A stretch of 52,646 bases of DNA from a virus, in IMG/VR virus record IMGVR_UViG_3300043570_001329, positions 1 through 52,646 of that record. One strand, given 5' to 3'. The notes under the pieces are model-generated. The model saw nothing but the letters and a program-made list of their open reading frames with translations. It did no database searches and had not been told where the DNA came from. Numbering within the stretch: the stretch's first letter is position 1; each line of letters starts with the position of its first letter. Position numbers and translations under genes: made by a program. This document shows positions 43,018 through 49,930 of this stretch, in pieces.

Positions 43018-43245
43018 AATATTATCTTTTTAGTAACGCGCATATTACAGTAAAAATTCCTAAAAAAAATTTAGCGTGAGATGGAATTATAAACCAGCTC
43101 GGTTGAAAAGGCCCCCCGGCAAGATATTTTGAGGAGGGTAGAGGGGTGTAGAAGAGGGGCCGGCTACTAAGGCGTAGTTGATTCTAGGGCCACCGGTTTC
43201 GTTTGGCCCCCCGGGGGCGTTTTGCCCCGGGCAGGACTGCCCCTG
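43018..43245. other. GC-rich structured intergenic region
   Basis: No ORF of note. Very GC-rich for this genome in 43100-43245. Two overlapping hairpins: CCCGGGGGC/GCCCCGGG with loop GTTTT (43210-43231), and GGGCA/TGCCC (43229-43242); they share GGG 43229-43231, so only one can form at a time. No T run follows, so an ordinary intrinsic terminator is unlikely. Another possible pairing joins GGCCCCCC (43110-43117) to GGGGCC (43156-43161). It may be an mRNA leader element for the 42844-43017 gene. Confidence 0.45.
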
Positions 43246-43431
43246 CTACGCTGCGTACGCTAGCTGTGCCTCTTCCTGCTCCAGGAAGTCGATCTCATCT
43301 GGCATCACCAGGGACACATAGGCAGCAACGTCGACCAGCTTAAGGCCTGTTGCTCTTGCTATCTGCCGCACGGTCATGCCTTCTAGGGTCATGTCTTCAA
43401 TGTCTTGCGCCAGCATTGCCATCTTACTCAT
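43246..43431 (-). CDS. Small HTH-like protein (61 aa)
   Basis: AGGAG before ATG. Residues about 18-42 (GMTVRQIARATGLKLVDVAA) look like a helix-turn-helix of the resolvase/sigma type. C-terminus acidic. Could be a small DNA-binding regulator, but such peptides are common in T4-like phages without known role. Confidence 0.65.
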   Translation of the reverse strand: MSKMAMLAQDIEDMTLEGMTVRQIARATGLKLVDVAAYVSLVMPDEIDFLEQEEAQLAYAA

Positions 43432-43519
43432 CGTTGCTCTCCTCTGGTTGTTGTTCGGCTAGCACTGCTGTGTCCGTCATAAGATTGAACACGGTCCATT
43501 CCCACACTGATTTAGTCAT
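43424..43519 (-). CDS. Micro-ORF (31 aa)
   Basis: Overlaps both neighbours by 8 nt, as in a coupled chain. Peptide starts MTKSVWEWTVFNLMTD and ends acidic. SD is distant (GGAG 12 nt). Unknown; moderate doubt. Confidence 0.4.
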   Translation of the reverse strand: MTKSVWEWTVFNLMTDTAVLAEQQPEESNDE

Positions 43520-43787
43520 AGCTTTTCTTATCTCCAAAGTCTTCATTCCAATCGTACCCGGCATTATACGCCATGATCTCTGCTGGGGTCATCTCTGCTG
43601 CCAGGATTGCTTGACCTACTCCTGTACCTCCTGTATAATAATGAGGCTTCCGAGGACGACTATACCAACTGTCCGCTGTCCCCCGATCCCAAGGACCCCC
43701 GTGACGAGAATTGAATACAGACTGGTCAGGTGCACGTAGGACAGGAGAACTATTGGTAGCTGGTGTACTCATAGTGGTAGTCATCAT
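43512..43787 (-). CDS. Conserved hypothetical protein (91 aa)
   Basis: AGGAGG before ATG. Reads GGPWDRGTADSWYSRPRKPHYY, split by Gly, then AEMTPAEIMAYNAGYDWNED and FGDKKSYD. The DRGxADSxYxRPxxPHYY and AYNAGY motifs recur in T4-like cyano- and other aquatic phages (recall). Function unknown. Confidence 0.75.
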   Translation of the reverse strand: MMTTTMSTPATNSSPVLRAPDQSVFNSRHGGPWDRGTADSWYSRPRKPHYYTGGTGVGQAILAAEMTPAEIMAYNAGYDWNEDFGDKKSYD

Positions 43788-43796
43788 TACTTCCTC

Positions 43797-43880
43797 CTAG
43801 TAGCTAATATTGGTTTCAATTACGTATGCCAGGATACAGAACACTACTACTCCGATTACTGCTGCGATCATTGGGATCAT
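43797..43880 (-). CDS. 27-residue membrane peptide
   Basis: ATG 43880 follows the stop of the upstream gene (TAATATG), with AAAGG nearby. Almost entirely hydrophobic (MIPMIAAVIGVVVFCILAYV) then a short polar tail. Likely a membrane micro-protein. Confidence 0.5.
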   Translation of the reverse strand: MIPMIAAVIGVVVFCILAYVIETNISY

Positions 43881-43881
43881 A

Positions 43882-44112
43882 TTATGCCTTTGTTAGTTCT
43901 GATATCATACGGCCAAGGTACTTGCTGCGCAGCTCTACTGGAGAATCATCCAGGACATAACAGAGCTCTGACTCAATATACCCCAGAGTGTACGCAAACA
44001 CTCCTAGGTCAGTAGCACCGGCCGATATACGCTTGGCCTTGATACTGTCGATGAACTTGGATACTATCTGTCTCGTATCTGCATCTACCGGTACTGTAAT
44101 TTGTGTATTCAT
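43882..44112 (-). CDS. Hypothetical protein (76 aa)
   Basis: AAGGAG before ATG. Helical, reading DADTRQIVSKFIDSIKAKRI, GVFAYTLGYIESELCYVLDD. Unknown. First gene behind early promoter P2. Confidence 0.7.
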   Translation of the reverse strand: MNTQITVPVDADTRQIVSKFIDSIKAKRISAGATDLGVFAYTLGYIESELCYVLDDSPVELRSKYLGRMISELTKA

Positions 44113-44144
44113 TGTATTACTCCTTTTCTCATTGCAACAAAGAT

Positions 44145-44173
44145 ATTATCCCCCAGGGGGGCTATTAAGTCAA
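44145..44173 (-). promoter_or_regulatory. Early sigma70-type promoter P2
   Basis: TTGACT (44173-44168), 17 nt, GATAAT (44150-44145), minus strand. The spacer is GC-rich, unlike P3, P5 and P6, so conservation is concentrated on the two boxes. Confidence 0.8.
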
Positions 44174-44176
44174 CAG

Positions 44177-44380
44177 TTATTCCATTGCCCGGGCAGCAGC
44201 CAGCTTTGCAGGCGACCCAACAAACATCTTTGCCCCCTGCCGCATGAATTCCCTCAGCTCACGACGCACTTCAGATGGATACTCCTCCTCATACTCCTGA
44301 ATGAATACGATTGACTCCAGAATCCCGTACCCCCGAGCCTGCTTGACATACTCGACTTCTGCCATTAGATTATCGAACAT
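44177..44380 (-). CDS. Hypothetical protein (67 aa)
   Basis: Helical, MFDNLMAEVEYVKQARGYGI, then EEEYPSEVRRELREFMRQGA. Start overlaps the stop of the upstream gene (TAATG). Unknown. Confidence 0.65.
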   Translation of the reverse strand: MFDNLMAEVEYVKQARGYGILESIVFIQEYEEEYPSEVRRELREFMRQGAKMFVGSPAKLAAARAME

Positions 44381-44613
44381 TATACAGTCTCCTTTTTATC
44401 CATCATCTCAAACAGAATGAACTTCGCAACATTCAACTGCTTGCGGACACTATCAGACGTCGTATCGCATCCATTTACCAACTCCTGGCAGTCACTCAAG
44501 ATCCCAGCAACAACCATCTCCAGACCGCTGCAGCGGGCAGTGAGTGAATCCATGTACTCGCTGCGGATATCGTCCTTAGACATGCCAAACACGCTCTTTT
44601 CGTTTTCAGTCAT
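44380..44613 (-). CDS. Hypothetical protein (77 aa)
   Basis: Start corrected to ATG 44613 (AAAGGAAA SD); the frame continues to 44703 but would run across promoter P3. Helical protein MTENEKSVFGMSKDDIRSEY, with SDCQELVNGCDTT. Unknown. Confidence 0.7.
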   Translation of the reverse strand: MTENEKSVFGMSKDDIRSEYMDSLTARCSGLEMVVAGILSDCQELVNGCDTTSDSVRKQLNVAKFILFEMMDKKETV

Positions 44614-44643
44614 TTCGTTTCCTTTACTAGTTAACATAAGGCT

Positions 44644-44672
44644 ATTATCGGCCTCAAACGAAATTAAGTCAA
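44644..44672 (-). promoter_or_regulatory. Early sigma70-type promoter P3
   Basis: TTGACT (44672-44667), 17 nt, GATAAT (44649-44644). The whole block, including the spacer, is identical to P6 and nearly to P5. Confidence 0.85.
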
Positions 44673-44699
44673 CAAGTATACCCCACTGAATCTGCGGGA

Positions 44700-45044
44700 T
44701 CACAAATAAAGTTCTTCTCGGGCAGACTCTGCATGCTTACATTGGTTCCTATACTTGAATCCCTCGCAGGGACAGAATATAGCGTCATCACTTAGTTCTA
44801 CACTATAATATTTCCCCTTACTCCCCTTTACCGATATTATCACCTTATCTGCAGCAGGAGCGTTGACATTACTATCCATTTCCAGGAAGCTTCGTCCTCT
44901 CGCAGAGAATGCAATAGGATTCTTGAACATCTCGATCTCACTGCACCCAAACTTAATATATCCGTGCATGTACCGTTTATTCTCATCCAGCAAATAGGTA
45001 TGATTCAGAGTATCCCAAACTGTTGTTTCTTTATAAAGCCTCAT
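44700..45044 (-). CDS. SWIM zinc-finger protein (114 aa)
   Basis: C-terminal FCPCEGFKYRNQCKH is a CxC-x(7)-CxH SWIM finger, preceded by strands KVIISVKGSKGKYYSVELSD as in SWIM domains. N-terminal 60 residues are unassigned. SWIM domains bind DNA or proteins. GGAG 5 nt before ATG. Confidence 0.85.
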   Translation of the reverse strand: MRLYKETTVWDTLNHTYLLDENKRYMHGYIKFGCSEIEMFKNPIAFSARGRSFLEMDSNVNAPAADKVIISVKGSKGKYYSVELSDDAIFCPCEGFKYRNQCKHAESAREELYL

Positions 45045-45129
45045 CTATTCTCCAGGGTGTAATATAGGTGCGGAATATTGTTATACTCTAACTAACGCTA
45101 TAATATATCTTTAAACTTGTCTTTTGTGC

Positions 45130-45414
45130 CTAGATATATCGATCTATATGCAGGCCAGAGTATGCAGCATACTTTAGCAGACCATTCTCGTATTGGTTTG
45201 ATGTATGCCAGTATAAGTTGATTAGTTCTGTGTCTTTCATGAACATATAATTCCGATGAATGCGATGGGATTCTTGCAGGGCTTGTAGGCTAGATGCTTC
45301 ATTACTATACTTTACCAGGTCATCCTCGCGTTTATGAGAGTTGATGCGACTTGTTTGTTCGCCTGCCTGTGCCACGTTATTCAGTAGTGCCATTGGGATC
45401 TTGTGTATTATCAT
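45130..45414 (-). CDS. Hypothetical protein (94 aa)
   Basis: MIIHKIPMALLNNVAQAGEQ, SSLQALQESHRIHRNYMFMK, ELINLYWHTSNQYENG. Helical. Unknown. Weak SD. Confidence 0.6.
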   Translation of the reverse strand: MIIHKIPMALLNNVAQAGEQTSRINSHKREDDLVKYSNEASSLQALQESHRIHRNYMFMKDTELINLYWHTSNQYENGLLKYAAYSGLHIDRYI

Positions 45415-45425
45415 TCTCTAGTCCA

Positions 45426-45659
45426 TTATACATTATGTTCTAGTACTGTTCTACTCTGTACATCCCAATACAATTCAATTGCCTTCTTGGCATAGTCAGA
45501 ATCAATGTATTGTCCAAGGATGGTATCCATATCAGCGCATACCTTTGCACCCCAAATTGTATTCTGTGTTCCTATCCTATACACCATCCCAATGATCTTA
45601 CCATCAATATCATCGTAGAATACGGATTGATGGAATTCCTTCTCTTGCCATCTCTTCAT
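45426..45659 (-). CDS. Hypothetical protein (77 aa)
   Basis: VFYDDIDGKIIGMVYRIGTQ, NTIWGAKVCADMDTILGQYI, then AKKAIELYWD helix. The small beta-sheet plus helix plan suits a host-modulating early protein, but no family is recognised. 4-nt overlap with the gene upstream. Confidence 0.65.
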   Translation of the reverse strand: MKRWQEKEFHQSVFYDDIDGKIIGMVYRIGTQNTIWGAKVCADMDTILGQYIDSDYAKKAIELYWDVQSRTVLEHNV

Positions 45660-46048
45660 TCTTTTACTCCTACGGAATTACCAATCACTTTATCTTTCGG
45701 GAGATCACATAACCATACGTCTGGTCTAGTCTTAAATACAGGACCTCTATTTTCCAGCATTGATAGCATGAACTCCATTCCATTATACATTCCAAGCTTG
45801 TATGGATCAAAGTTCCAATTGCCATTGTATCCCTGGACCTTTACCATCTCACGCAATTGTTCTAGTTCTTTCTTGATATTAAACTTATTAGACTGCGGTG
45901 GGGCAGTGTAAAGCGGAACGTGTTTTGCGAATGGAATATCTGTCTGCTCAAACCCTATCCCTCTGCTTGTATATCCTGCGCCGTTATTTACAGTCCATAC
46001 CCACGCTACAGGATTGGGGTGTATACTCGTATCGTAATCACTCATCAT
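45656..46048 (-). CDS. Hypothetical protein, VPLYTAPP type (130 aa)
   Basis: N-terminal half has PNPVAWVWTVNNGAGYTSRG and HVPLYTAPP, a motif of many small phage proteins (DUF551-like region). C-terminal half has NGNWNFDPYKLGMYNGMEF, MLSMLENRGPVFK. Both halves are seen in other phages, so this may be a fusion of two modules. Function unknown. Confidence 0.7.
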   Translation of the reverse strand: MMSDYDTSIHPNPVAWVWTVNNGAGYTSRGIGFEQTDIPFAKHVPLYTAPPQSNKFNIKKELEQLREMVKVQGYNGNWNFDPYKLGMYNGMEFMLSMLENRGPVFKTRPDVWLCDLPKDKVIGNSVGVKE

Positions 46049-46158
46049 TAACTTACCAGATATTTTATCATTGAGGCTATAGCCAGCAAATAGGTTAGAC
46101 CTTTACCGATTGCAAATATGACTACCCACCATTGTTGCATTTCATGTTCTGTCATCAT
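46048..46158 (-). CDS. Small membrane protein (36 aa)
   Basis: AGGAG, start ATGATG, TAATG overlaps at both ends. One membrane helix (WWVVIFAIGKGLTYLLAI). Unknown. Confidence 0.6.
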   Translation of the reverse strand: MMTEHEMQQWWVVIFAIGKGLTYLLAIASMIKYLVS

Positions 46159-46358
46159 TAACTCCTATACACTTCAACAGTATTCAATATATTCTTGGCA
46201 TAATTAATAGCGGTTTGTGAAGCAACATCATCTCGCATATACTGAGATACTTTATACGTTCTATCAAATTTCCAAAACAGAAAGTTTTTGTAATACACAT
46301 CATACTCTTCCATATGAGCATCATATATGACTTTGGTTTGCATGAAAAGATGTTTCAT
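46158..46358 (-). CDS. Hypothetical protein (66 aa)
   Basis: MKHLFMQTKVIYDAHMEEYD, then FLFWKFDRTYKVSQYM and AKNILNTVEVYRS. GGAG upstream. Resembles small early proteins of T4-like phages. Unknown. Confidence 0.65.
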   Translation of the reverse strand: MKHLFMQTKVIYDAHMEEYDVYYKNFLFWKFDRTYKVSQYMRDDVASQTAINYAKNILNTVEVYRS

Positions 46359-46432
46359 TCTTCAACTCCAAAATGTTGTAATAGACCATTGGCACAATCA
46401 CTGACAGCATCGTTATATGTTAGTTCATTCAA
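46355..46432 (-). CDS. Possible micro-ORF (25 aa, TTG start)
   Basis: TTG start overlapping the upstream stop and ATGA overlap downstream. Peptide ends CANGLLQHFGVEE. Coupling is suggestive; start weak. Confidence 0.35.
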   Translation of the reverse strand: MNELTYNDAVSDCANGLLQHFGVEE

Positions 46433-46766
46433 TCCTACCCAAGATCGCAATCTGAATCTTGTACAGCTGCTTTAAATGCTCAACAGCAGATACCTTCAAT
46501 GCATCAGGCCTGATCTCACCAAGGTACTTGACTGTCTTATCAATTGCTTCCTGAACATCCCTATGACAGACTGTATGCAGCTTCTTTCGTTCTGCTGTAT
46601 GCTTCATGCAATCATCAGCAATCTTTTCCGGAGTAGAATATTCCTGGTTCCATATTGTATTATTAAGATGTTCCACTTCCTTCTCCAGATCTAGCCTCAG
46701 TGCCAATTCTGAATTGTAAAGCTGCTTATATTTCTCTGCTCTCTCTTTATGATCTTGTTCGTTCAT
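46425..46766 (-). CDS. Coiled-coil protein (113 aa)
   Basis: Residues 5-40 (ERAEKYKQLYNSELALRLDL, EKEVEHLNN) form a coiled coil; then a Cys/His segment (CMKHTAERKKLHTVCHRD) and a C-terminal helix pair. Function unknown. Confidence 0.7.
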   Translation of the reverse strand: MNEQDHKERAEKYKQLYNSELALRLDLEKEVEHLNNTIWNQEYSTPEKIADDCMKHTAERKKLHTVCHRDVQEAIDKTVKYLGEIRPDALKVSAVEHLKQLYKIQIAILGRIE

Positions 46767-46914
46767 TACGTAACCTCTCTATCTCAATTGCTGCTTCTTC
46801 TAATAAATCCGCAATACGATCTGGTCGACCTTCCTGCACAGACTTACGATCCGCAATCTGCCTACGAATCTCAGCCCTCTTACGCAATCGGTATACTATG
46901 TCGTCTTCATTCAT
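46747..46914 (-). CDS. Small helical protein (55 aa)
   Basis: ATGA overlap with the stop at 46911-46913 and 20-nt overlap with the next gene. Reads MNEDDIVYRLRKRAEIRRQI, then RIADLLEEAAIEIERLRNER. DLLEEAAxEIERLR is a very common ending in small phage proteins. Function unknown. Confidence 0.7.
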   Translation of the reverse strand: MNEDDIVYRLRKRAEIRRQIADRKSVQEGRPDRIADLLEEAAIEIERLRNERTRS

Positions 46915-47195
46915 TTCTTCTCTTCTACCCGAATGTTAATCCCAAAATGCTTCTTGATCACATCAGCATACTCATGACCAGTCCTGGCAGTCTTGTTCTT
47001 CCTGATCACTATACACGCCTCTAACAATAACAAGTGAGCCAACACCTCTGCATACAACGTCACATCCTGGTATATTCCAAAATGACAGTATATCTTACCA
47101 TCCTTGGCTGGATACACTAACTTGGATTGCTGCAACAACCTTAATATCTTACTGTTGATCTTAGGTACCGGTGGCCCATCATTGTCAGTACTCAT
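46911..47195 (-). CDS. Hypothetical protein (94 aa)
   Basis: Reads INSKILRLLQQSKLVYPAKD, LYAEVLAHLLLLEACIVIRK, EYADVIKKHFGINI. Helical. Unknown. 4-nt overlap with the membrane gene upstream. Confidence 0.65.
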   Translation of the reverse strand: MSTDNDGPPVPKINSKILRLLQQSKLVYPAKDGKIYCHFGIYQDVTLYAEVLAHLLLLEACIVIRKNKTARTGHEYADVIKKHFGINIRVEEKK

Positions 47196-47419
47196 ACCTG
47201 CCTCATCAAGAATCCTACAAAGTAAATGGCCAACAAACCAGAGTTGACAGCAATCAGACTCGTATCCTTCATCTTGATACTAGCAACCAACCAAGCAAAA
47301 GCCCCTAAGTTGAACATCACAACATTCAACGGATCTAATGCCAACGCAGTGGCAATTGCACCAACTAAAGTGAATACAGTCCCAGCCCACTTAAATATAA
47401 CTAAACTATTCAATCTCAT
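47192..47419 (-). CDS. Small membrane protein (75 aa)
   Basis: Three hydrophobic helices: FKWAGTVFTLVGAIATALAL, VVMFNLGAFAWLVASIKM, SLIAVNSGLLAIYFVGFLM. The layout resembles one half of a PnuC- or SemiSWEET-like transporter, common in T4-like marine phages, but no diagnostic residue was seen. First gene after P4. Confidence 0.7.
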   Translation of the reverse strand: MRLNSLVIFKWAGTVFTLVGAIATALALDPLNVVMFNLGAFAWLVASIKMKDTSLIAVNSGLLAIYFVGFLMRQV

Positions 47420-47486
47420 CTCTCACTAATAGGAATTGTGATCTCACCTGACATGATACTCTCCCTGGTCTCATTTAACATACCCC

Positions 47487-47515
47487 ATTATCCCCCCCAA
47501 ACAAAATTAAGTCAA
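47487..47515 (-). promoter_or_regulatory. Early sigma70-type promoter P4
   Basis: TTGACT (47515-47510), 17 nt, GATAAT (47492-47487). The spacer ends in a run of G. Stands 68 nt before the small membrane gene. Confidence 0.8.
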
Positions 47516-47548
47516 CAGACCACCTTGCAGGGGAGTGTTGACTTAATT
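47505..47548. repeat. Inverted repeat between divergent promoters
   Basis: AATTAAGTCAACA (47505-47517) and its perfect complement TGTTGACTTAATT (47536-47548), 18 nt apart. The arms are the -35 regions of P4 and of the facing plus-strand promoter. Confidence 0.85.
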
Positions 47549-47566
47549 GAAATAATACTATATGAT
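47538..47566 (+). promoter_or_regulatory. Plus-strand sigma70-type promoter, antisense
   Basis: TTGACT (47538-47543), 17 nt, TATGAT (47561-47566). Same -35 context as the minus-strand promoters. No plus-strand gene follows; transcription would run antisense to 47576-49830. Confidence 0.6.
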
Positions 47567-47575
47567 GTTGCTAAA

Positions 47576-47800
47576 TTAGTACCTCACAACAGCCTTTGGA
47601 GGAATATCCTGCTGCGGGACTCCCGATGCAATACACCGGAATGTTCCAAAGATGTGATACGTGTAGTTGGATAACTCCTGCGCTGCCTGAGCACAAAAGG
47701 TCTCAGACTGATACGTCCCAAGATACCTCCACCCACCATGATCAGTCTCTGTGATAGGAGACGTTGCCATTGTCCATAATAATAAAATATGCGGTGTCAT
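47576..47800 (-). CDS. Hypothetical Cys-containing protein (74 aa)
   Basis: ATGA overlap upstream. Hydrophobic start (MTPHILLLWTMATSPIT), then GGWRYLGTYQSETFCAQAAQ, FGTFRCIASG. The two cysteines and early hydrophobic stretch suggest an exported or membrane-attached protein. Unknown. Confidence 0.65.
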   Translation of the reverse strand: MTPHILLLWTMATSPITETDHGGWRYLGTYQSETFCAQAAQELSNYTYHIFGTFRCIASGVPQQDIPPKAVVRY

Positions 47801-48003
47801 TCACTCACTCCAAAGTAGTCTCTAATATGCCTGTCAACAGTGCTATGTGGTTGACCCAGTAGGTCAGCACAGTAGATAAAGTTCAGACACTCAAGTACAA
47901 TCAGTTCTGAGAACTTTTCAATAGCAGGATCCTGGTCTAGCAAGTCATCCTCAGATAAAATGAACCCAGCACTCTCTGCTAACTGTCTAATATTGTCATT
48001 CAT
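47797..48003 (-). CDS. Conserved hypothetical protein (68 aa)
   Basis: MNDNIRQLAESAGFILSEDD, then IEKFSELIVLECLNFIY, IRDYFGVSE. The NxxIRQLAExAG...FxELIVxEC...HFGV design is widespread in phages as a small protein of unknown role. 4-nt overlaps at both ends. Confidence 0.8.
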   Translation of the reverse strand: MNDNIRQLAESAGFILSEDDLLDQDPAIEKFSELIVLECLNFIYCADLLGQPHSTVDRHIRDYFGVSE

Positions 48004-48290
48004 TGCTTACTGTGAACCTCAAGAACATATTTGGCCTTGTTCACTATCCAAGGATCCCTCAACGGAAGATGGTTCCCAGTAGCCCCAGTCCAATCTTTGA
48101 AATCAAAATCATAGAATCCAACCTTGCAATGATCAGGATACTGCGTCTGCAATACCTCCAACTCATCTGCCCACGTCTGCCACACATCATCAGATATAAT
48201 TGACTCATCAAGCTCGTAGTAGAGACATGAATGAATCAACATCTGATGACGTCGACGCTTAATAAGACTCTTGATCTGATCTGCAGTCAC
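48000..48290 (-). CDS. DNA-ligase-domain-like protein (96 aa)
   Basis: GTG start at 48290 with GGAGAG upstream. Reads IKSLIKRRRHQMLIHSCLYY, ELDESIISDDVWQTWADELE, VLQTQYPDHCKVGFYDFDF. This resembles domain Ia (NMN-binding) of NAD-dependent ligases (HSxxYYxxDxxIxSDxxWDxWxxEL), seen as stand-alone proteins in phages. The adenylation domain is missing, so it cannot seal DNA alone. Confidence 0.7.
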   Translation of the reverse strand: MTADQIKSLIKRRRHQMLIHSCLYYELDESIISDDVWQTWADELEVLQTQYPDHCKVGFYDFDFKDWTGATGNHLPLRDPWIVNKAKYVLEVHSKQ

Positions 48291-48292
48291 AA

Positions 48293-48667
48293 CTACTCTC
48301 CACCAAAGTACTCAATGATCCGACTCATCGATTTAATTAACTTCTTGTGATTAGTAATATCGTCTGGATGCAACCAGCTCCCTCCCTCCTCGGCCAACAA
48401 CTCCTCACGCAAAAAATCACGATGTTCCATAAGCTGCGCTATAACAAGTTCATCCAACGTACTCCCTGATACCTCAACCTTAGTACTGCCCTCAATAATC
48501 TTATTTCCCATACTATCTCCAAAGTGATGTTTCAAATCATGTATAATCTGATCTACTGGTGGTGTGTACAAGAACCCCTCCATACCATGCTGACTAGATC
48601 GAATAACCTCGTACACTTCCTCTAACAAGATCTGATTGCTAACCTGACGCTTCCTCCATCCACTCAT
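48293..48667 (-). CDS. Hypothetical protein (124 aa)
   Basis: MSGWRKRQVSNQILLEEVYE, then helix-rich sequence with LDELVIAQLMEHRDFLREEL, WLHPDDITNHKKLIKSMSRI. Unknown. ATGA overlap upstream, 2-nt gap downstream. Confidence 0.7.
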   Translation of the reverse strand: MSGWRKRQVSNQILLEEVYEVIRSSQHGMEGFLYTPPVDQIIHDLKHHFGDSMGNKIIEGSTKVEVSGSTLDELVIAQLMEHRDFLREELLAEEGGSWLHPDDITNHKKLIKSMSRIIEYFGGE

Positions 48668-48837
48668 ACCTGATCCCTCATCAATCGATTGAACTTACGC
48701 AGAGCCTTTCCAAACTCACCACCCAGCTCCTCTACTATATCTCCCAACCCAAACTCACCATTGTCAGCCACTATCCACTCGGCAATTGAATACTGCCTCG
48801 TCTTCTCGGAATAATGTAACGTATATGTGATATCCAT
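48664..48837 (-). CDS. Hypothetical protein (57 aa)
   Basis: Second ATG of an ATGATG, behind GGAGTG. Reads MDITYTLHYSEKTRQYSIAE, then GDIVEELGGEFGKALRKF. ATGA overlap at the end. Unknown. Confidence 0.7.
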   Translation of the reverse strand: MDITYTLHYSEKTRQYSIAEWIVADNGEFGLGDIVEELGGEFGKALRKFNRLMRDQV

Positions 48838-48846
48838 CATCACTCC

Positions 48847-49017
48847 TTAATCTAGATTTACTATTTCCATGGTCACAGCATCAATAATGATTACCACACT
48901 CATAAGAACAAACAAGATTCCTGTCCATGTATGATATTGACTCAGTTCCAACACACCAGTAATACCGGCAACTGCACCAACAACATACCCCAATATTTTT
49001 CTATATTTTCCTAACAT
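48847..49017 (-). CDS. Two-helix membrane protein (56 aa)
   Basis: GGAGG about 9 nt before ATG. Two hydrophobic helices (ILGYVVGAVAGITGVLEL and WTGILFVLMSVVIIIDAV). Unknown. Confidence 0.65.
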   Translation of the reverse strand: MLGKYRKILGYVVGAVAGITGVLELSQYHTWTGILFVLMSVVIIIDAVTMEIVNLD

Positions 49018-49019
49018 AT

Positions 49020-49199
49020 TCAATATCCTCCCGTCATCTTTTTAGATAGGTCCGAATATATCTTTTGAACCTGAGCTTCTGTAATACTGAATGTCTTGGC
49101 TATATCAACGATCCCCTTGTCGTGATCCTCTTTTGATAATCTACCCAGAGCCATTAGCTTATTTTCTATTACGTGTATCACTGGCGGTATCATACTCAT
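49020..49199 (-). CDS. Small DNA-binding-like protein (59 aa)
   Basis: ATGA overlap with upstream gene. Residues about 25-55 (KGIVDIAKTFSITEAQVQKI) look like a helix-turn-helix. Unknown. Confidence 0.6.
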   Translation of the reverse strand: MSMIPPVIHVIENKLMALGRLSKEDHDKGIVDIAKTFSITEAQVQKIYSDLSKKMTGGY

Positions 49200-49507
49200 A
49201 CGTACTCCAGTTCTTGAACAGGGAAACGGATCTTACCTTCGTAATCCAGCTGATCCTTCTCAAACTCGGTAAGGTAGTTGTCAGCCACTACTTCCCAGTT
49301 GACGATACTCTCCTGGAAACCTTCATTGTCACATTCAATCTGCGAGCGCAGGGCCATAACAGTCTCCGTGACGTTGTTGACATTGATCTTCTTGACCACG
49401 TAGTCCATGCCACCCTTAGCTTTCCAGTACTGCGGACACTGACCGGTGCCATCCCAATCGTGAGCACCGTAGTTCTCATACACTTGCGTCTGAATAATTA
49501 ATTTCAT
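49196..49507 (-). CDS. Conserved hypothetical protein (103 aa)
   Basis: ATG 49507 has AGGAG; the longer frame to 49570 is rejected. MKLIIQTQVYENYGAHDWDG, TGQCPQYWKAKGGMDYVV is a conserved phage signature (recall). The C-terminus (FEKDQLDYEGKIRFPVQELE) is also typical. Function unknown. Confidence 0.8.
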   Translation of the reverse strand: MKLIIQTQVYENYGAHDWDGTGQCPQYWKAKGGMDYVVKKINVNNVTETVMALRSQIECDNEGFQESIVNWEVVADNYLTEFEKDQLDYEGKIRFPVQELEYV

Positions 49508-49578
49508 TGTGCTAACTCCTCTGCAGATGGAATGTAAACGTAGTCTTCTTCGTCTTCGACATATATCCAATATCCCAC
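49504..49578 (-). CDS. 24-residue acidic peptide, GTG start
   Basis: AAGGAG before GTG 49578 and ATGA overlap with the next gene. Sequence GYWIYVEDEEDYVYIPSAEE, very acidic and aromatic. Likely real, unknown. Confidence 0.55.
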   Translation of the reverse strand: MGYWIYVEDEEDYVYIPSAEELAQ

Positions 49579-49581
49579 GAT

Positions 49582-49830
49582 CTACTCCTTAGGTAAACGA
49601 ACAATTAACGACCAGCCATCATCCTTAATAGTATAACCAGTTATACCAGCATCAATCAAGCAGCTACGAATGTCACGATATACATCATCTATATTAGGAA
49701 CTGCTCTTACGTAGGTTTTAACAGTCTTGCATTTTTTGTAGTCGTTTGTAAAGACAAACTCGGAAATAACTCCGTGTTTACGAAGCACGGCACGAACAAT
49801 TCGTGTTGCTGGAATGAATTCTTTAATCAT
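49582..49830 (-). CDS. Hypothetical protein (82 aa)
   Basis: ATG 49830 has AGGAG; the ORF runs to 49875 but into the promoter. Reads MIKEFIPATRIVRAVLRKHG, DDVYRDIRSCLIDAGITGY. Alpha/beta, basic. Unknown. First gene after P5. Confidence 0.7.
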   Translation of the reverse strand: MIKEFIPATRIVRAVLRKHGVISEFVFTNDYKKCKTVKTYVRAVPNIDDVYRDIRSCLIDAGITGYTIKDDGWSLIVRLPKE

Positions 49831-49860
49831 TTTATTTCTCCTATCAATTAACCATATAGC

Positions 49861-49889
49861 TATTATAGGCCTCAAACGAAATTAAGTCA
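49861..49889 (-). promoter_or_regulatory. Early sigma70-type promoter P5
   Basis: TTGACT (49889-49884), 17 nt, TATAAT (49866-49861), a perfect -10 box. Heads the operon 49830 to 47576. Confidence 0.9.
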
Positions 49890-49930
49890 ACAGTCTAATC
49901 CCCACATTCTATGCGGTATTCTAGCCCTTA

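Noticed and set aside
43018-43245. Intrinsic terminator or known riboswitch
   Set aside because: Hairpins are strong but have no U run, and no riboswitch consensus (such as the glutamine type) could be recognised.
44614-44703. Upstream extension of the 77-residue gene
   Set aside because: It would run through promoter P3; ATG 44613 has a good ribosome site.
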